Shown one piece after another: positions 18,218 to 27,799 of a stretch of 64,000 nucleotides of DNA. Source of the DNA: Pseudomonas anguilliseptica (GTDB lineage Bacteria; Pseudomonadota; Gammaproteobacteria; Pseudomonadales; Pseudomonadaceae). The first letter of the stretch is position 1. Every line of letters begins with the position of its first letter. The stretch is taken from positions 496,001-560,000 of the forward strand of contig NZ_JAEIOI010000001.1 in NCBI RefSeq assembly GCF_021375795.1, read 5' to 3'. A model generated the notes under the pieces. That model searched no databases. It had not been told where the DNA came from and was given only the letters and a program-made list of their open reading frames with translations. Position numbers and translations under genes: made by a program.

Positions 18218-19252
18218 ATGAAAATACTGATCGTTGGCCCCAGCTGGGTGGGTGACATGGTGATGGCGCAGACGCTGTTCCAGTGCCTGCAACAGCGTCA
18301 TCCCGGTTGCGCAATCGATGTGCTGGCCCCCGAGTGGAGCCGGCCGATTCTCGAGCGCATGCCCGAAGTGCGTCAGGCCCTGAGCTTTCCGCTCGGTCAT
18401 GGCGTGCTGGAACTGGCGACGCGGCGCACGATCGGCAAGTCCCTGGCCGGCCAGTACGATCAGGCGATTTTGCTGCCCAACTCGCTGAAGTCCGCGCTGG
18501 TGCCGTTTTTTGCCGGGATTCCCAAGCGCACCGGCTGGAAGGGTGAGCTGCGCTACGGCTTGCTCAACGATATCCGCACGCTTGATAAAGAACGCTACCC
18601 GCTGATGATCGAGCGCTTTATGGCGCTGGCCTTCGAGCCCGGGGTCGCGTTGCCGCAACCTTATCCACGCCCCGCCTTGCAGATCGATGCGCAGAGCCGT
18701 GACGCCGCCTTGACCAAGTTCGGCCTGAGCCTGGATCGCCCGGTGCTGGCGCTGTGCCCAGGGGCTGAGTTCGGTGAGGCCAAGCGCTGGCCGAGCGAGC
18801 ATTACGCCAAGGTCGCCGAGCTGAAGATCCGCGCCGGCTGGCAGGTGTGGATTTTCGGCTCGAAGAACGATCATCCGGTTGGTGAAGATATTCGCAGCCG
18901 GCTGATTCCCGGCTTGCGCGAGGAAGCGGTGAACCTGGCCGGCGAAACCAGCCTGGCCGAAGCCATTGATCTGCTGTCTTGCGCGGGTGCCGTGGTGTCC
19001 AACGACTCCGGCTTGATGCATGTGGCGGCTGCGCTGAATCGCCCGCTGGTGGCGGTTTACGGCTCGACTTCGCCGGGTTTTACCCCGCCGCTGGCCGAGC
19101 AGGTGGAAATCGTCCGCCTGGGCCTGGAATGCAGCCCGTGCTTCGACCGCACCTGTCGCTTTGGTCACTACAACTGCCTGAGTCAGCTCAAGCCGCGCCC
19201 GGTGATCGAGGCGTTGGATCGCCTGGTCAGCGACCCGGTTGAGGTTGAATAG
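18218..19252 (+). CDS. waaF: ADP-heptose:LPS heptosyltransferase II
   Basis: A 344-residue GT9 enzyme that adds the second L-glycero-D-manno-heptose to the LPS inner core on the cytoplasmic face. It begins MKILIVGPSWVGDMVMAQ, the WaaF signature. LCPGAEFGEAKRWP and SNDSGLMHVAAALNRPLVAVYGSTSP form the ADP-heptose site. A TTG 21 bases upstream could extend the frame, but the ATG gives the usual family N-terminus. First gene of a compact LPS operon; waaC begins one base after its stop. Confidence 0.96.
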   Translation: MKILIVGPSWVGDMVMAQTLFQCLQQRHPGCAIDVLAPEWSRPILERMPEVRQALSFPLGHGVLELATRRTIGKSLAGQYDQAILLPNSLKSALVPFFAGIPKRTGWKGELRYGLLNDIRTLDKERYPLMIERFMALAFEPGVALPQPYPRPALQIDAQSRDAALTKFGLSLDRPVLALCPGAEFGEAKRWPSEHYAKVAELKIRAGWQVWIFGSKNDHPVGEDIRSRLIPGLREEAVNLAGETSLAEAIDLLSCAGAVVSNDSGLMHVAAALNRPLVAVYGSTSPGFTPPLAEQVEIVRLGLECSPCFDRTCRFGHYNCLSQLKPRPVIEALDRLVSDPVEVE

Positions 19253-19253
19253 C

Positions 19254-20255
19254 TTGCGGGTACTGTTGATCAAAACTTCTTCGCTGGGCGATGTGGTGCA
19301 CACCTTGCCAGCGCTGACCGATGCGGCGCGCGCCATTCCCGGTATCCAGTTCGACTGGGTGGTGGAGGAGGGCTTTGCCGAGATTCCCGCCTGGCACCCA
19401 GCTGTGGCGCAGGTGATTCCGGTGGCCATTCGCCGCTGGCGCAAGCACCTCTGGCAGACCTTCAAGAGCGGTGAGTGGAAGCGCTTTAAGCAGCGGCTTG
19501 GTGAAACCAGGTACGACCTGGTGATTGATGCCCAGGGGCTGCTGAAAAGTGCCTGGCTGACCCGTTACGTCAAAGCGCCGGTTGCCGGGCTGGATCGTGA
19601 CTCTGCACGCGAGCCACTGGCTAGCCGCTTTTATGATCACGCCTATGCCGTGCCGCGCGAGCAGCATGCCTTGGAACGAACACGTCAGTTGTTTGCTCAG
19701 GCATTGGGCTATGCGCTGCCTGCCGGTGTTGGCGACTACGGCCTGAACCGTGCGCAGCTGGCCGATGAGGCGCCGCAGCCTTACTTGCTGTTTCTGCACG
19801 GCACCACCTGGCCAAGCAAGCATTGGCCTGAAGCCGACTGGCGTGCGCTGGCCGAGCGAATGAGTGCACAGGGTTGGGCAGTGCGCCTGCCCTGGGGAAA
19901 TGAGACCGAGAAAGCCCGTGCCGAGCGAATTGCCGCCAGCATTGAAAATGCGGCGGTGCTGCCCAAATTGAACCTTGCAGGCGTGGCGAAAGTGATCGCT
20001 GGCGCCAGCGCCTGCGTGGCGGTGGACACGGGCCTCGGCCACTTGGCCGCTGCGCTGGATGTACCGAGTATTTCCCTGTACGGCCCGACCTTGCCGGGGC
20101 GCGTCGGTGCCTATGGGCGTGGTCAGGTGCATCTGTGCGCCAGCGGGCCGAATGCCGGCTCGGGGGATCGCCACAAGCCTTGCTTCGATGGCCTGGACGC
20201 CGAGCGTGTCGCCACACAATTGCAGGCCCTGTTGCTGGCCGAGGACGTTGTCTGA
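19254..20255 (+). CDS. waaC: LPS heptosyltransferase I
   Basis: A 333-residue GT9 enzyme transferring the first heptose to Kdo2-lipid A. It starts RVLLIKTSSLGDVVHTLPALTDA, as in other WaaC. LLFLHGTTWPSKHWPE and AVDTGLGHLAAALDVPSISLYGPT are the nucleotide-sugar motifs. I take the TTG at 19254 as start: it reproduces the family N-terminus and has GAGG nine bases upstream, inside waaF. An in-frame TTG at 19239 is the alternative. The stop overlaps the waaG ATG (TGATG). Confidence 0.93.
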   Translation: MRVLLIKTSSLGDVVHTLPALTDAARAIPGIQFDWVVEEGFAEIPAWHPAVAQVIPVAIRRWRKHLWQTFKSGEWKRFKQRLGETRYDLVIDAQGLLKSAWLTRYVKAPVAGLDRDSAREPLASRFYDHAYAVPREQHALERTRQLFAQALGYALPAGVGDYGLNRAQLADEAPQPYLLFLHGTTWPSKHWPEADWRALAERMSAQGWAVRLPWGNETEKARAERIAASIENAAVLPKLNLAGVAKVIAGASACVAVDTGLGHLAAALDVPSISLYGPTLPGRVGAYGRGQVHLCASGPNAGSGDRHKPCFDGLDAERVATQLQALLLAEDVV

Positions 20256-21376
20256 TGCAGCTCGCGTTTATTCTCTACAAGTACTTCCCGTTCGGCGGCT
20301 TGCAGCGCGACTTTATGCGCATCGCCCTGGAGTGCCAGGCGCGCGGTCATGCCATCCGCGTCTACACGCCGATCTGGGAAGGTGAAGTGCCGGCAGGTTT
20401 CGAGGTGGTGGTGGTGCCGGTGAAGGCGCTGTTCAACCACAAACGCAATGAAAAGCTCACCGCCTGGGTCAAGGCCGACCTGGCCAAGCGCCCGGTGGAT
20501 CGGCTGATTGGCTTTAACAAGATGCCCGGTTTGGACGTCTACTACGCCGCCGATGGTTGCTATGAGGACAAGGCGCAAACCTTGCGCGCGCCGATCTACA
20601 AGCGCTGGGGGCGCTACAAGCACTTTGCCGATTACGAGCGGGCGGTATTTGCCCCCGAGTCGAAGACCGAAATTCTGATGATCTCCGAAGTGCAGCAGCC
20701 GCTGTTTATCAAGCATTACCACACCCCGCTGCAGCGCTTTCACCTGCTGCCGCCGGGTATCGCTGCAGACCGCCGCGCGCCCGCCAATGCCGCGGAGATT
20801 CGCGCCGAGTTCCGCGCCGAATTCAAGCTGGCGGATAGCGACCTGCTGCTGGTGCAGATAGGTTCCGGCTTCAAGACCAAGGGCCTGGATCGCAGCCTCA
20901 AAGCCCTGGCCGCCCTGCCGCGCGAGCTGAAGCAACGCACCCGACTGATCGCCATCGGTCAGGACGATCCGCGCTCGTTCCAGCTGCAGGCCAAGGCCCT
21001 GGGCGTGTCCGATCAGGTGCAGATTCTCAAGGGGCGCAGCGATATTCTGCGTTTCCTGCTGGGTGCTGATCTGTTGATCCACCCGGCCTACAACGAGAAC
21101 ACCGGCACCGTGCTGCTAGAAGCGTTGGTTTCCGGCTTGCCGGTGCTGGTGACCGATGTGTGCGGCTATGCCCACTACATTGCCGAGGCCGATGCCGGGC
21201 GGGTGCTGGCCAGTCCGTTCGAGCAGGAGCGGCTTAATCATCTGCTCGCCGATATGCTGGCTGACGATCAGCGCCGCGCCTTCTGGTCGCGCAATGGTCT
21301 GGCCTATGCCGACAGCGCTGACCTGTATTCCATGCCGCAGCACGCGGCCGACATCATCCTGGCGGCGCGTCCATGA
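20255..21376 (+). CDS. waaG: LPS core glucosyltransferase I WaaG-type (GT4)
   Basis: A 373-residue GT4 glycosyltransferase, the same length as I recall for P. aeruginosa WaaG, which adds the first outer-core hexose to HepII. MQLAFILYKYFPFGGLQRDFMRIA holds the acceptor-side GG motif. LLVQIGSGFKTKGLDRSLKAL and HPAYNENTGTVLLEALVSGLPVL carry the EX7E donor-binding motif. The start overlaps the waaC stop, and the end overlaps the waaP start by 4 bases, indicating translational coupling. Confidence 0.95.
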   Translation: MQLAFILYKYFPFGGLQRDFMRIALECQARGHAIRVYTPIWEGEVPAGFEVVVVPVKALFNHKRNEKLTAWVKADLAKRPVDRLIGFNKMPGLDVYYAADGCYEDKAQTLRAPIYKRWGRYKHFADYERAVFAPESKTEILMISEVQQPLFIKHYHTPLQRFHLLPPGIAADRRAPANAAEIRAEFRAEFKLADSDLLLVQIGSGFKTKGLDRSLKALAALPRELKQRTRLIAIGQDDPRSFQLQAKALGVSDQVQILKGRSDILRFLLGADLLIHPAYNENTGTVLLEALVSGLPVLVTDVCGYAHYIAEADAGRVLASPFEQERLNHLLADMLADDQRRAFWSRNGLAYADSADLYSMPQHAADIILAARP

Positions 21377-22179
21377 AGTTGGTACTGGCTGAACCCTTTA
21401 AGAGCCTGTGGGGCGGACGCGATGCTTTTGCTGCTGTCGAGGCGCTGCAGGGGCAGGTGTACCGCGAGCTGGAAGGTCGTCGCACCCTGCGCACCGAAGT
21501 CGATGGACGTGGTTACTTCGTCAAGATCCATCGCGGTATCGGTTGGGGCGAAATCGTCAAGAACCTGCTCACTGCCAAGCTGCCGGTGCTCGGTGCGCGC
21601 CAAGAGTGGCAGGCCATTCAGCGTCTGAAAGAAGTCGGTGTGGCGACCATGACCGCCGTGGCCTACGGCGAGCGCGGCAGCAACCCGGCCGCGCAGCATT
21701 CCTTTATCGTCACTGAAGAACTGGCGCCGACCACCGACCTCGAACAGCTGAGCCTGAACTGGGCGCAGCAAGCGCCCGACCCAAAACTGAAGCGGGCGCT
21801 GATCAAGGAAGTGGCCTGCATGGTCGGCAACATGCACCGCGCCGGGGTCAATCACCGCGACTGCTACATCTGCCACTTTCTGCTGCACACCGATAAACCG
21901 GTCACCGCCGACGATTTCCGCTTGTCGGTGATCGACCTGCACCGCGCCCAGGTGCGCAGCCAGTTGCCCTTGCGCTGGCGCAACAAGGACCTGGCCGCGC
22001 TGTATTTCTCGGTGCTGGATATCGGCCTGACCCGACGCGATAAATTGAGATTTTTGCGCCACTACTTTCAGCAACCTTTGCGTCAGACGTTGAGTGCCGA
22101 GCGCTCCTTGCTGGCCTGGCTGGAGCGCAAGGCGGACGCGCTGTATGCGCGTAAACAGCGGTATGGGGATGCGCTCTGA
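21373..22179 (+). CDS. waaP: LPS core heptose(I) kinase
   Basis: A 268-residue member of the eukaryotic-like kinase fold that phosphorylates HepI; in P. aeruginosa WaaP is essential. GRGYFVKIHRGIGWGEIVKNL contains the ATP-binding Lys. NHRDCYICHFLL (catalytic Asp near residue 163) is the HRD equivalent, and LSVIDLHRAQVR holds the metal-binding Asp. All catalytic residues are intact, unlike some downstream relatives. Coupled to waaG and wapP by overlapping start/stop codons. Confidence 0.95.
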   Translation: MKLVLAEPFKSLWGGRDAFAAVEALQGQVYRELEGRRTLRTEVDGRGYFVKIHRGIGWGEIVKNLLTAKLPVLGARQEWQAIQRLKEVGVATMTAVAYGERGSNPAAQHSFIVTEELAPTTDLEQLSLNWAQQAPDPKLKRALIKEVACMVGNMHRAGVNHRDCYICHFLLHTDKPVTADDFRLSVIDLHRAQVRSQLPLRWRNKDLAALYFSVLDIGLTRRDKLRFLRHYFQQPLRQTLSAERSLLAWLERKADALYARKQRYGDAL

Positions 22180-22928
22180 TGGCGGGTTGGACGTGCAAGC
22201 CGGATTACGCCGCGCTGACTGAGGAATTCGGCAGTGTGGACGCGGTATTTGCCTTGACTGGCGAGCAGATCACCCGTGATCCGAGTTCCGAATGCATTCG
22301 TATCGAACGTGATGGTGTGCGTTATTACGTCAAGCGTTACTGGCATGGTGGCAAAGGGCGGCCTGTGCGGCGCTGGCTTGGACGCTTCTTCGCCAAGCCC
22401 AGGGTCAAAGCTGAATGGCAGAACCTGCGCCGTTTCGCGCGCTGGGGTATTCCTACTGCCGAACTGGTGGCCTATGGCTTGGAGCGTGAGGCTGGTGCCT
22501 TTGTGCGCGGGGCACTGATTACTCGCGAGTTACCCGGTACGTTTGATCTGGCGCATATCGCCCATCATCAAGCGCAACGCCTACATGGCCAATGGTTACG
22601 CACGATCAGCCAACATTTGGCCGAGGCAACCCGCCGTTTGCATGCCCATCATTTCGCCCATAACGATTTGAAGTGGCGCAATTTGTTGGTGGATGAAGCC
22701 GGTAAGGTGTTCTTTATCGACTGTCCGACCGGAGCATTCTGGTGGGGGCCCTTCCTGCGTTACCGCATCGTCAAGGATTTGGCCTGCCTGGATAAGGTGG
22801 CCAAGCAGCGGTTGTCGCGGAGTCAGCGGTTGCGCTTTTATTTGCAATATTTGAGGCAAGAGCGTTTGAGCCCGAGTGACAAGGTGCGTATCCGGCGGAT
22901 TGTGGGTTTCTTCGAGGGGCGCGAATGA
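22179..22928 (+). CDS. wapP: LPS core kinase WapP-like
   Basis: A 249-residue LPS-kinase-family protein in the position of P. aeruginosa WapP, proposed to phosphorylate inner-core heptose. GVRYYVKRYWHGGKGRPVRRW holds the ATP-site Lys. HHFAHNDLKWRNLLVD keeps the catalytic Asp (about residue 160), and VFFIDCPTG keeps the metal-binding Asp, with DCP in place of DFG. It overlaps waaP (TGATG) and wapQ (ATGA). Substrate assignment is by synteny. Confidence 0.87.
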   Translation: MAGWTCKPDYAALTEEFGSVDAVFALTGEQITRDPSSECIRIERDGVRYYVKRYWHGGKGRPVRRWLGRFFAKPRVKAEWQNLRRFARWGIPTAELVAYGLEREAGAFVRGALITRELPGTFDLAHIAHHQAQRLHGQWLRTISQHLAEATRRLHAHHFAHNDLKWRNLLVDEAGKVFFIDCPTGAFWWGPFLRYRIVKDLACLDKVAKQRLSRSQRLRFYLQYLRQERLSPSDKVRIRRIVGFFEGRE

Positions 22929-23671
22929 GCGACTTTATTGCAGCCCAGGATCGCGCCCTGCTTGAACAGCATGGTTTGACTCATTTCGATGCGCTGTGGG
23001 CGTTGAAGCTCGAGGCGGTGGATGAACCCAACACTGAACGTGGCGGCTGGAGCAGCGTTTATCGCCTGGAATTGGGTGAGTGCGCTTTTTACCTCAAACG
23101 CCAGAGCAATCACCTGACCCGCACCCTGCGTCATCCTTTCGGTGAGCCGACCTTTGCCCGCGAATTGCGCAATATTCAGCGCTATGCGGCCCTGGGGATT
23201 CCGGCTCTGCAGGCGGCCTTCTTCGCCGAGCGCAAGCTACCGGGCGAACACCGTGCCGTGTTGCTGACCCGGGCGTTGGATGGTTGGGATGATTTGAGTC
23301 ATTACCTGGATAGTTGGGCGCAATACTCCGCTGAGGTGCATCAGTCCATCCTGACGGCCTGTGTTGAGTTGGCGCGCAAGCTACACGGTGCCGGACAGGT
23401 GCACGGTTGCTTCTATCCCAAACATATTTTCCTGCGCCGCGAAGGCAGCACTTTTGCCGCCTGCCTGATCGACCTGGAAAAGACCCGGCCACTGTTATTG
23501 GGCCGGCGTGATCGCATCAAGGACCTGGAACCGCTGTTGCGCCGCATTGGCACGCTCTGGGGGGCGGACGAGATCCGACATTTCCTCGCAGCCTACCTGG
23601 ATGACCCTCGGGATGTGGCGGATTGGCTACGGTATCTGGGCGCGCGCCGCCAGGACAAGGAGGCGCGTTGA
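22925..23671 (+). CDS. wapQ: LPS kinase-like protein WapQ (InaA subfamily), catalytic Asp replaced
   Basis: A 248-residue protein of the InaA branch of the LPS kinase family. ECAFYLKRQSNHLTR holds the ATP-site Lys, and ACLIDLEKTRPLLLGRRDRIKDL the DFG-like Asp. The catalytic loop reads QVHGCFYPKHIFL (about 158-170), so the Asp of HRD is Cys. This may be a subfamily trait and leaves phosphotransfer in doubt. In P. aeruginosa the gene here is called wapQ and is a putative core kinase. Overlaps on both sides show coupled translation. Confidence 0.83.
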   Translation: MSDFIAAQDRALLEQHGLTHFDALWALKLEAVDEPNTERGGWSSVYRLELGECAFYLKRQSNHLTRTLRHPFGEPTFARELRNIQRYAALGIPALQAAFFAERKLPGEHRAVLLTRALDGWDDLSHYLDSWAQYSAEVHQSILTACVELARKLHGAGQVHGCFYPKHIFLRREGSTFAACLIDLEKTRPLLLGRRDRIKDLEPLLRRIGTLWGADEIRHFLAAYLDDPRDVADWLRYLGARRQDKEAR

Positions 23672-25119
23672 TGCAACTGGCTGAGCTGGCAGACGCCGGG
23701 CGCACTCCGCGACTACCGCAGCCTTTGCAGTTGCCGGGAGGCGATTTGCAATTGCAGCAGCTGCTGCGCGTGTTGCCTGGCCAGCGCTATGTGGCGTTGG
23801 CTCAGTGGCAGGGGCGCCCGGTGCTGGCCAAACTGCTGGTCGGCAATAAGGCGGCGCGGCATTTTCAGCGCGAACTGGACGGCGCCCGCCAACTCGCGGA
23901 GCAGGGCTTGAGTACTCCGCAGTTGCTGGCCGACGGCCTGTGTGAAGGTGAGGGTGGCTGGCTGCTGTTCGAATACCTGCAAGGCGCCGAGAGTCTGTGG
24001 GAGGCCTGGCGCGCGGTGGAACACCAGCCGCTGCTGAGTGTTGATCAACAGGCAATACTGGCCAGCGCGTTGGCCAGTATTGCGCAAATGCACAACCAGG
24101 GTTTGTGGCAGGCGGATCTGCATCTGGACAACCTGTTGCAGCATGACGGTCAGCTCTACGTAATTGACGGCGGTGGCGTACAGGTTGAGATCGCCGGGCA
24201 GCCGCTATCGCGTAAGCGGGTTCTGGAAAACCTCGGGGTGTTCTTCGCCCAACTGCCGGTTGAACTGACGCCCTTTATCGAAGAACTGCTGGTGCATTAC
24301 CTGTTGGTCAATGGCGAGCATGCCCTGCCGCTGGAGGCGTTGCTGGGGGAGGTGGCCAAGGTGCGCAAATGGCGGCTGCGCGACTATCTACGCAAAGCAG
24401 CCCGCGACTGCACGCTTTTTGCGGCCAGGATCGGGGCTTTTGGCCTGCGCGTAGTGCGCCGTGCTGATCAGGCGATGTTGCAGCCCTTGCTGGAAAATAT
24501 TGATCTACTCACCGAGCAGGGTCATATCTACAAAACCGGTGGTGCTGCCACCGTGGCACAAGTACAGCTGCAAGGCCGATCGCTGGTGGTCAAGCGCTAT
24601 AACGTGAAAAGTCTCGGTCACTGGCTCAAGCGCTTCTGGCGGCCCAGTCGTGCCTGGCATAGCTGGATCGCCGGCAACCGCCTGCAGCTGTTGGGCATCG
24701 CCACACCACAGCCACTGGCCGTACTAGAGCGGCGCTGGTGCTGGCTGCGCGGGCGTGCCTACCTGATTACCGAATACTGCGGCGGGCAGGATATAATCGC
24801 GCGTTTTCAGGCGTTCCACGACGGCTCGCCCCCGGAAAGCGACCTGTTGGCGCTTGATCGCCTGTTCGCCGCCCTGCTGCGCGAACGCATCAGCCACGGT
24901 GATTTCAAGGGGCACAACCTGTTCTGGGATGACCGCCAGGCGTGCTGGTCGCTGATCGACCTCGACGCCATGCAACAACATTGCAGCGCGCGCAGTTTCG
25001 CCAGGGCCTATGCCCGCGACCGCGCCCGTTTTTTGCGCAATTGGCCGGCTGACTCTCAGCTGTTCAAACTGCTCGACCAACGTTTACCGCTGACGCCCGT
25101 CGTCGGCTCAGCAGACTAA
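23671..25119 (+). CDS. Tandem LPS kinase-like protein (two kinase folds in one chain)
   Basis: A 482-residue protein made of two kinase-like halves. The first (about 20-220) has LAKLLVGNKAARHF, LLFEYLQGAESLWEAW, and GLWQADLHLDNLLQ...YVIDGGGVQ: the His of HRD is Gln but the Asp is kept (about 145). The second (about 285-480) has SLVVKRYNVKSLGHWLKRFW, AYLITEYCGG, and ISHGDFKGHNLFWD...LIDLDAM, with an intact catalytic loop (about 407). The start follows AAGGAGG and overlaps wapQ (TGATG). It holds the position of P. aeruginosa PA5006; its role in core phosphorylation is inferred from context. Confidence 0.85.
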   Translation: MQLAELADAGRTPRLPQPLQLPGGDLQLQQLLRVLPGQRYVALAQWQGRPVLAKLLVGNKAARHFQRELDGARQLAEQGLSTPQLLADGLCEGEGGWLLFEYLQGAESLWEAWRAVEHQPLLSVDQQAILASALASIAQMHNQGLWQADLHLDNLLQHDGQLYVIDGGGVQVEIAGQPLSRKRVLENLGVFFAQLPVELTPFIEELLVHYLLVNGEHALPLEALLGEVAKVRKWRLRDYLRKAARDCTLFAARIGAFGLRVVRRADQAMLQPLLENIDLLTEQGHIYKTGGAATVAQVQLQGRSLVVKRYNVKSLGHWLKRFWRPSRAWHSWIAGNRLQLLGIATPQPLAVLERRWCWLRGRAYLITEYCGGQDIIARFQAFHDGSPPESDLLALDRLFAALLRERISHGDFKGHNLFWDDRQACWSLIDLDAMQQHCSARSFARAYARDRARFLRNWPADSQLFKLLDQRLPLTPVVGSAD

Positions 25120-25133
25120 AAGAGGCACAACCA

Positions 25134-26888
25134 GTGGCATTGACGATTCTCGGCCTTTCCGGCGCCCTCAGCCATGATCCATCCGCCGCCCTGTATATCG
25201 ACGGCAAGTTGATCGCGGCCGCCGAAGAAGAGCGCTTCGTGCGCGACAAGCACGCGAAGAATCGCATGCCCTACGAGTCGGCCAAGTTCTGTCTGGAACA
25301 GGCCGGAATCAAACCGTCTGACGTTGATGTGGTGGCTATTCCGTTTGCGCCGATCAGTATCTTCGAGAAAGCCCGCTGGCAATATGCCAAGCGCTACTGG
25401 TACGCACCGGATCGCGCCCTCGATGCGATCCTCATGGGCAATCGCCGCTACAAGCGTTACCACAAGAAGATCCAGTGGTGCCTGGAGCAGCTGGGCTTTG
25501 ACCTGAAGAAGATCAAGATCGAGCCGGTCGAGCACCACCTGGCCCACGCTGCCAGCGCCTACCACTGCTCGGGTTTCACCGAGAAGACCGCGATCCTCGG
25601 CATCGACGGTAAGGGCGAGTACGCCACGACCTTCTTCGGTTACGGCGAGAATGGCAAGATCCACAAGATCAAGGAATTCTACGATCCGGATTCGCTCGGC
25701 GGCCTGTACGGTGCGATCACCGAGTTCCTCGGCTTCGAAATGCTCGACGGCGAGTTCAAGGTCATGGGTATGGCGCCCTACGGTGACGCGGCTAAGTACG
25801 ACTTTTCGCGCCTGGCCAAGTTCGAGAACGGTGAGCTGATTATCAACACCGACTACGCCAACGTCATCGGCTTCCGCCGCTACAAGGAAAACGGCAAGGG
25901 CTACTACTTCTCGCCCAAGCTGATCGAGTGGCTCGGCCCGAAACGCCAGGGCGACATCGCCGACGATCCGTACATCCATTACGCGGCCAGCATGCAGGCG
26001 CTGTTCGAGAAGCTGGCGCTGGAGATGATGGAGTACTACCTCGGCGACATCATCCGCGAGACCGGCAAGATCGCTTTCGCCGGCGGTTGCGCGCTGAACG
26101 TCAAGCTGAACCAGAAGATCATTGCCCGCGACGACGTGAAAGAACTGTTCGTCCAGCCGGCCTCCGGCGATGCCGGTACTTCGGTTGGTGCAGCTGCCTA
26201 TATTTCGCACCAGCGCGGCGTGCCGGTGGAGAAGATGGAACACGTCTACCTCGGCCCGTCCTACTCCAACGAAGACGTGATCGCGGCTTGCGCCCGTCAC
26301 CCGAGCAAGCCGGTGTTCAAGCGCATTGACGACATGCCGCAGCGCATCGCCAAGATCATGGTCGACGCGAATCCTGTGGCCTGGTTCCAGGGGCGTATGG
26401 AGTTCGGCCCGCGCGCCCTCGGCGGTCGTTCGATCATTGGTTGCCCGAGCGTGGCCGGTGTGGCGGATCGCATCAACGAGCAGATCAAGTTCCGCGAGCG
26501 CTGGAGGCCTTTCTGCCCGTCGATGCTCGACACCGTGGGTCCGCAGATGCTCAAAGTCGACCACCCGAGCCCGTTCATGACCTTCACCTTCGAGGTCAAC
26601 GACGAGTGGAAGACCCGTGTCGGCGAAGTGGTGCACGAAGACGGCACCTCGCGCGCCCAGGTGCTCAAGCGCGAATACAACCCGCGCTATTACGACATGA
26701 TGCTGGAACTGGAAAAACTGACCGGCAACGGCGTGTCGCTGAACACCTCGCTCAACCGCCGCGGCGAGCCGATGATCTGCTCGCCGACCGACGCGCTTAA
26801 CATGTTCTACGGCTCCGACCTGCAGTACTTGATCATGGAAGACATCCTGGTGGTCAAGGATGGCAAGGATTGGTATGACAACGTCTGA
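25134..26888 (+). CDS. Carbamoyltransferase (NodU/CmcH family), LPS core modification
   Basis: A 584-residue NodU/CmcH-type O-carbamoyltransferase. The N-terminal Kae1-like domain has ILGLSGALSHDPSAALYIDGKL, VEHHLAHAASAYHCSGF and ILGIDGKGEY. The C-terminal YrdC-like part has FAGGCALNVKLNQKI and FGPRALGGRSIIGCP. It uses carbamoyl phosphate and ATP. In P. aeruginosa the equivalent gene (PA5005, called wapO in some work) is linked to the carbamoyl group on HepII. The start is GTG at 25134 with AGAGGCAC upstream. Its 3' end overlaps the GT2 gene by 14 bases. Confidence 0.92.
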   Translation: MALTILGLSGALSHDPSAALYIDGKLIAAAEEERFVRDKHAKNRMPYESAKFCLEQAGIKPSDVDVVAIPFAPISIFEKARWQYAKRYWYAPDRALDAILMGNRRYKRYHKKIQWCLEQLGFDLKKIKIEPVEHHLAHAASAYHCSGFTEKTAILGIDGKGEYATTFFGYGENGKIHKIKEFYDPDSLGGLYGAITEFLGFEMLDGEFKVMGMAPYGDAAKYDFSRLAKFENGELIINTDYANVIGFRRYKENGKGYYFSPKLIEWLGPKRQGDIADDPYIHYAASMQALFEKLALEMMEYYLGDIIRETGKIAFAGGCALNVKLNQKIIARDDVKELFVQPASGDAGTSVGAAAYISHQRGVPVEKMEHVYLGPSYSNEDVIAACARHPSKPVFKRIDDMPQRIAKIMVDANPVAWFQGRMEFGPRALGGRSIIGCPSVAGVADRINEQIKFRERWRPFCPSMLDTVGPQMLKVDHPSPFMTFTFEVNDEWKTRVGEVVHEDGTSRAQVLKREYNPRYYDMMLELEKLTGNGVSLNTSLNRRGEPMICSPTDALNMFYGSDLQYLIMEDILVVKDGKDWYDNV

Positions 26889-27783
26889 GACGCTTATTAG
26901 CGTCATCATTCCTACATACAACTATGCACATTTGTTACCACGTGTGCTGGGCTCTGTATTGCCGCAGTTGACTGATGATATTGAGTTGATTGTTGTGAAC
27001 GACGGGTCCACTGATGATACGTCATCGTTGTTGTCGGACTATGTAAGCCGTTACCCGCATTTACAAGTCGTTGAGCAGCCTAACGGAGGGGCCGCCTCGG
27101 CGCGCAACTCTGGTATTCGATTGGCTAAAGGGCGTTATGCGTTATTGCTCGATGCCGATGACGAATTGCTCCCTGGCGCTTTGTCTACATTACGAGCGAC
27201 GATCAGCTCGGCTCCTCAGGTTGGTATGGTTCTAGGCGGATATATCTCCGTTTATCCTGATGGTAGAGCGCGGCTGCGTGCTCCAACCCCTGTTCCCGTA
27301 ATGCCTGCTGACAAGTTGATTAAGCAGTATCTACTGGATAAGAGTATTGCTATTTCCCACTGCTGTTCACTGTTTCGTCGAGACTTGCTTTTGCAGCGCT
27401 TCTACCCAGAAAGCTTACGCAGTGGTGAAGATATCGCAGTATTTGCTTATCTATTAGTGAGTGCCCCTGTGCTTGTTGTAAGGGAGCCGCTGGCGAGAAT
27501 CTTCAAGCATGGCGACAGCCTTCGGCATAGCCGTGTGGGAGAAGAGGCGATCGCGCTTGAAATGGTTAAGCAAGTCTTCGATGGATTGCCAGAGAATTGC
27601 CAGTATTTGCGAAGGCGTTATGAATCGCAGCGATATTTGTCACTGTTTCGAGCCGCCCAACTTGACTCGGATGTTGATGCCGCTTTGATTTTTTATCGAA
27701 AGGCGTTTGCTCTCGCTCCATTGCAGGCATTGCGCTGGGGTTATTTTCGTAAAGCTATACGCTTACTGGTATGTAAGAAATAG
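26875..27783 (+). CDS. Glycosyltransferase family 2
   Basis: A 302-residue inverting GT-A enzyme. LISVIIPTYNYAHLLPRVLGSVL, ELIVVNDGSTDDTSSLLSDY, PNGGAASARNSGIRLAKGRYALLLDADDELLPG give the nucleotide-sugar site and the DxD metal motif (DADDE, about residue 95). The C-terminal third is helical, with no membrane segment. It begins inside the carbamoyltransferase 3' end and marks the point where the sequence becomes AT-richer. It probably adds a sugar to the outer core or O-chain. P. aeruginosa has a different gene here (wapH), so the role is not transferable. Confidence 0.88.
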   Translation: MTTSETLISVIIPTYNYAHLLPRVLGSVLPQLTDDIELIVVNDGSTDDTSSLLSDYVSRYPHLQVVEQPNGGAASARNSGIRLAKGRYALLLDADDELLPGALSTLRATISSAPQVGMVLGGYISVYPDGRARLRAPTPVPVMPADKLIKQYLLDKSIAISHCCSLFRRDLLLQRFYPESLRSGEDIAVFAYLLVSAPVLVVREPLARIFKHGDSLRHSRVGEEAIALEMVKQVFDGLPENCQYLRRRYESQRYLSLFRAAQLDSDVDAALIFYRKAFALAPLQALRWGYFRKAIRLLVCKK

Positions 27784-27799
27784 GCTGTAAGGAGTTTAT

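Noticed and set aside
25116..26921. A 601-codon minus-strand open frame opposite the carbamoyltransferase
   Set aside because: Same antisense effect; the sense gene has all family motifs.
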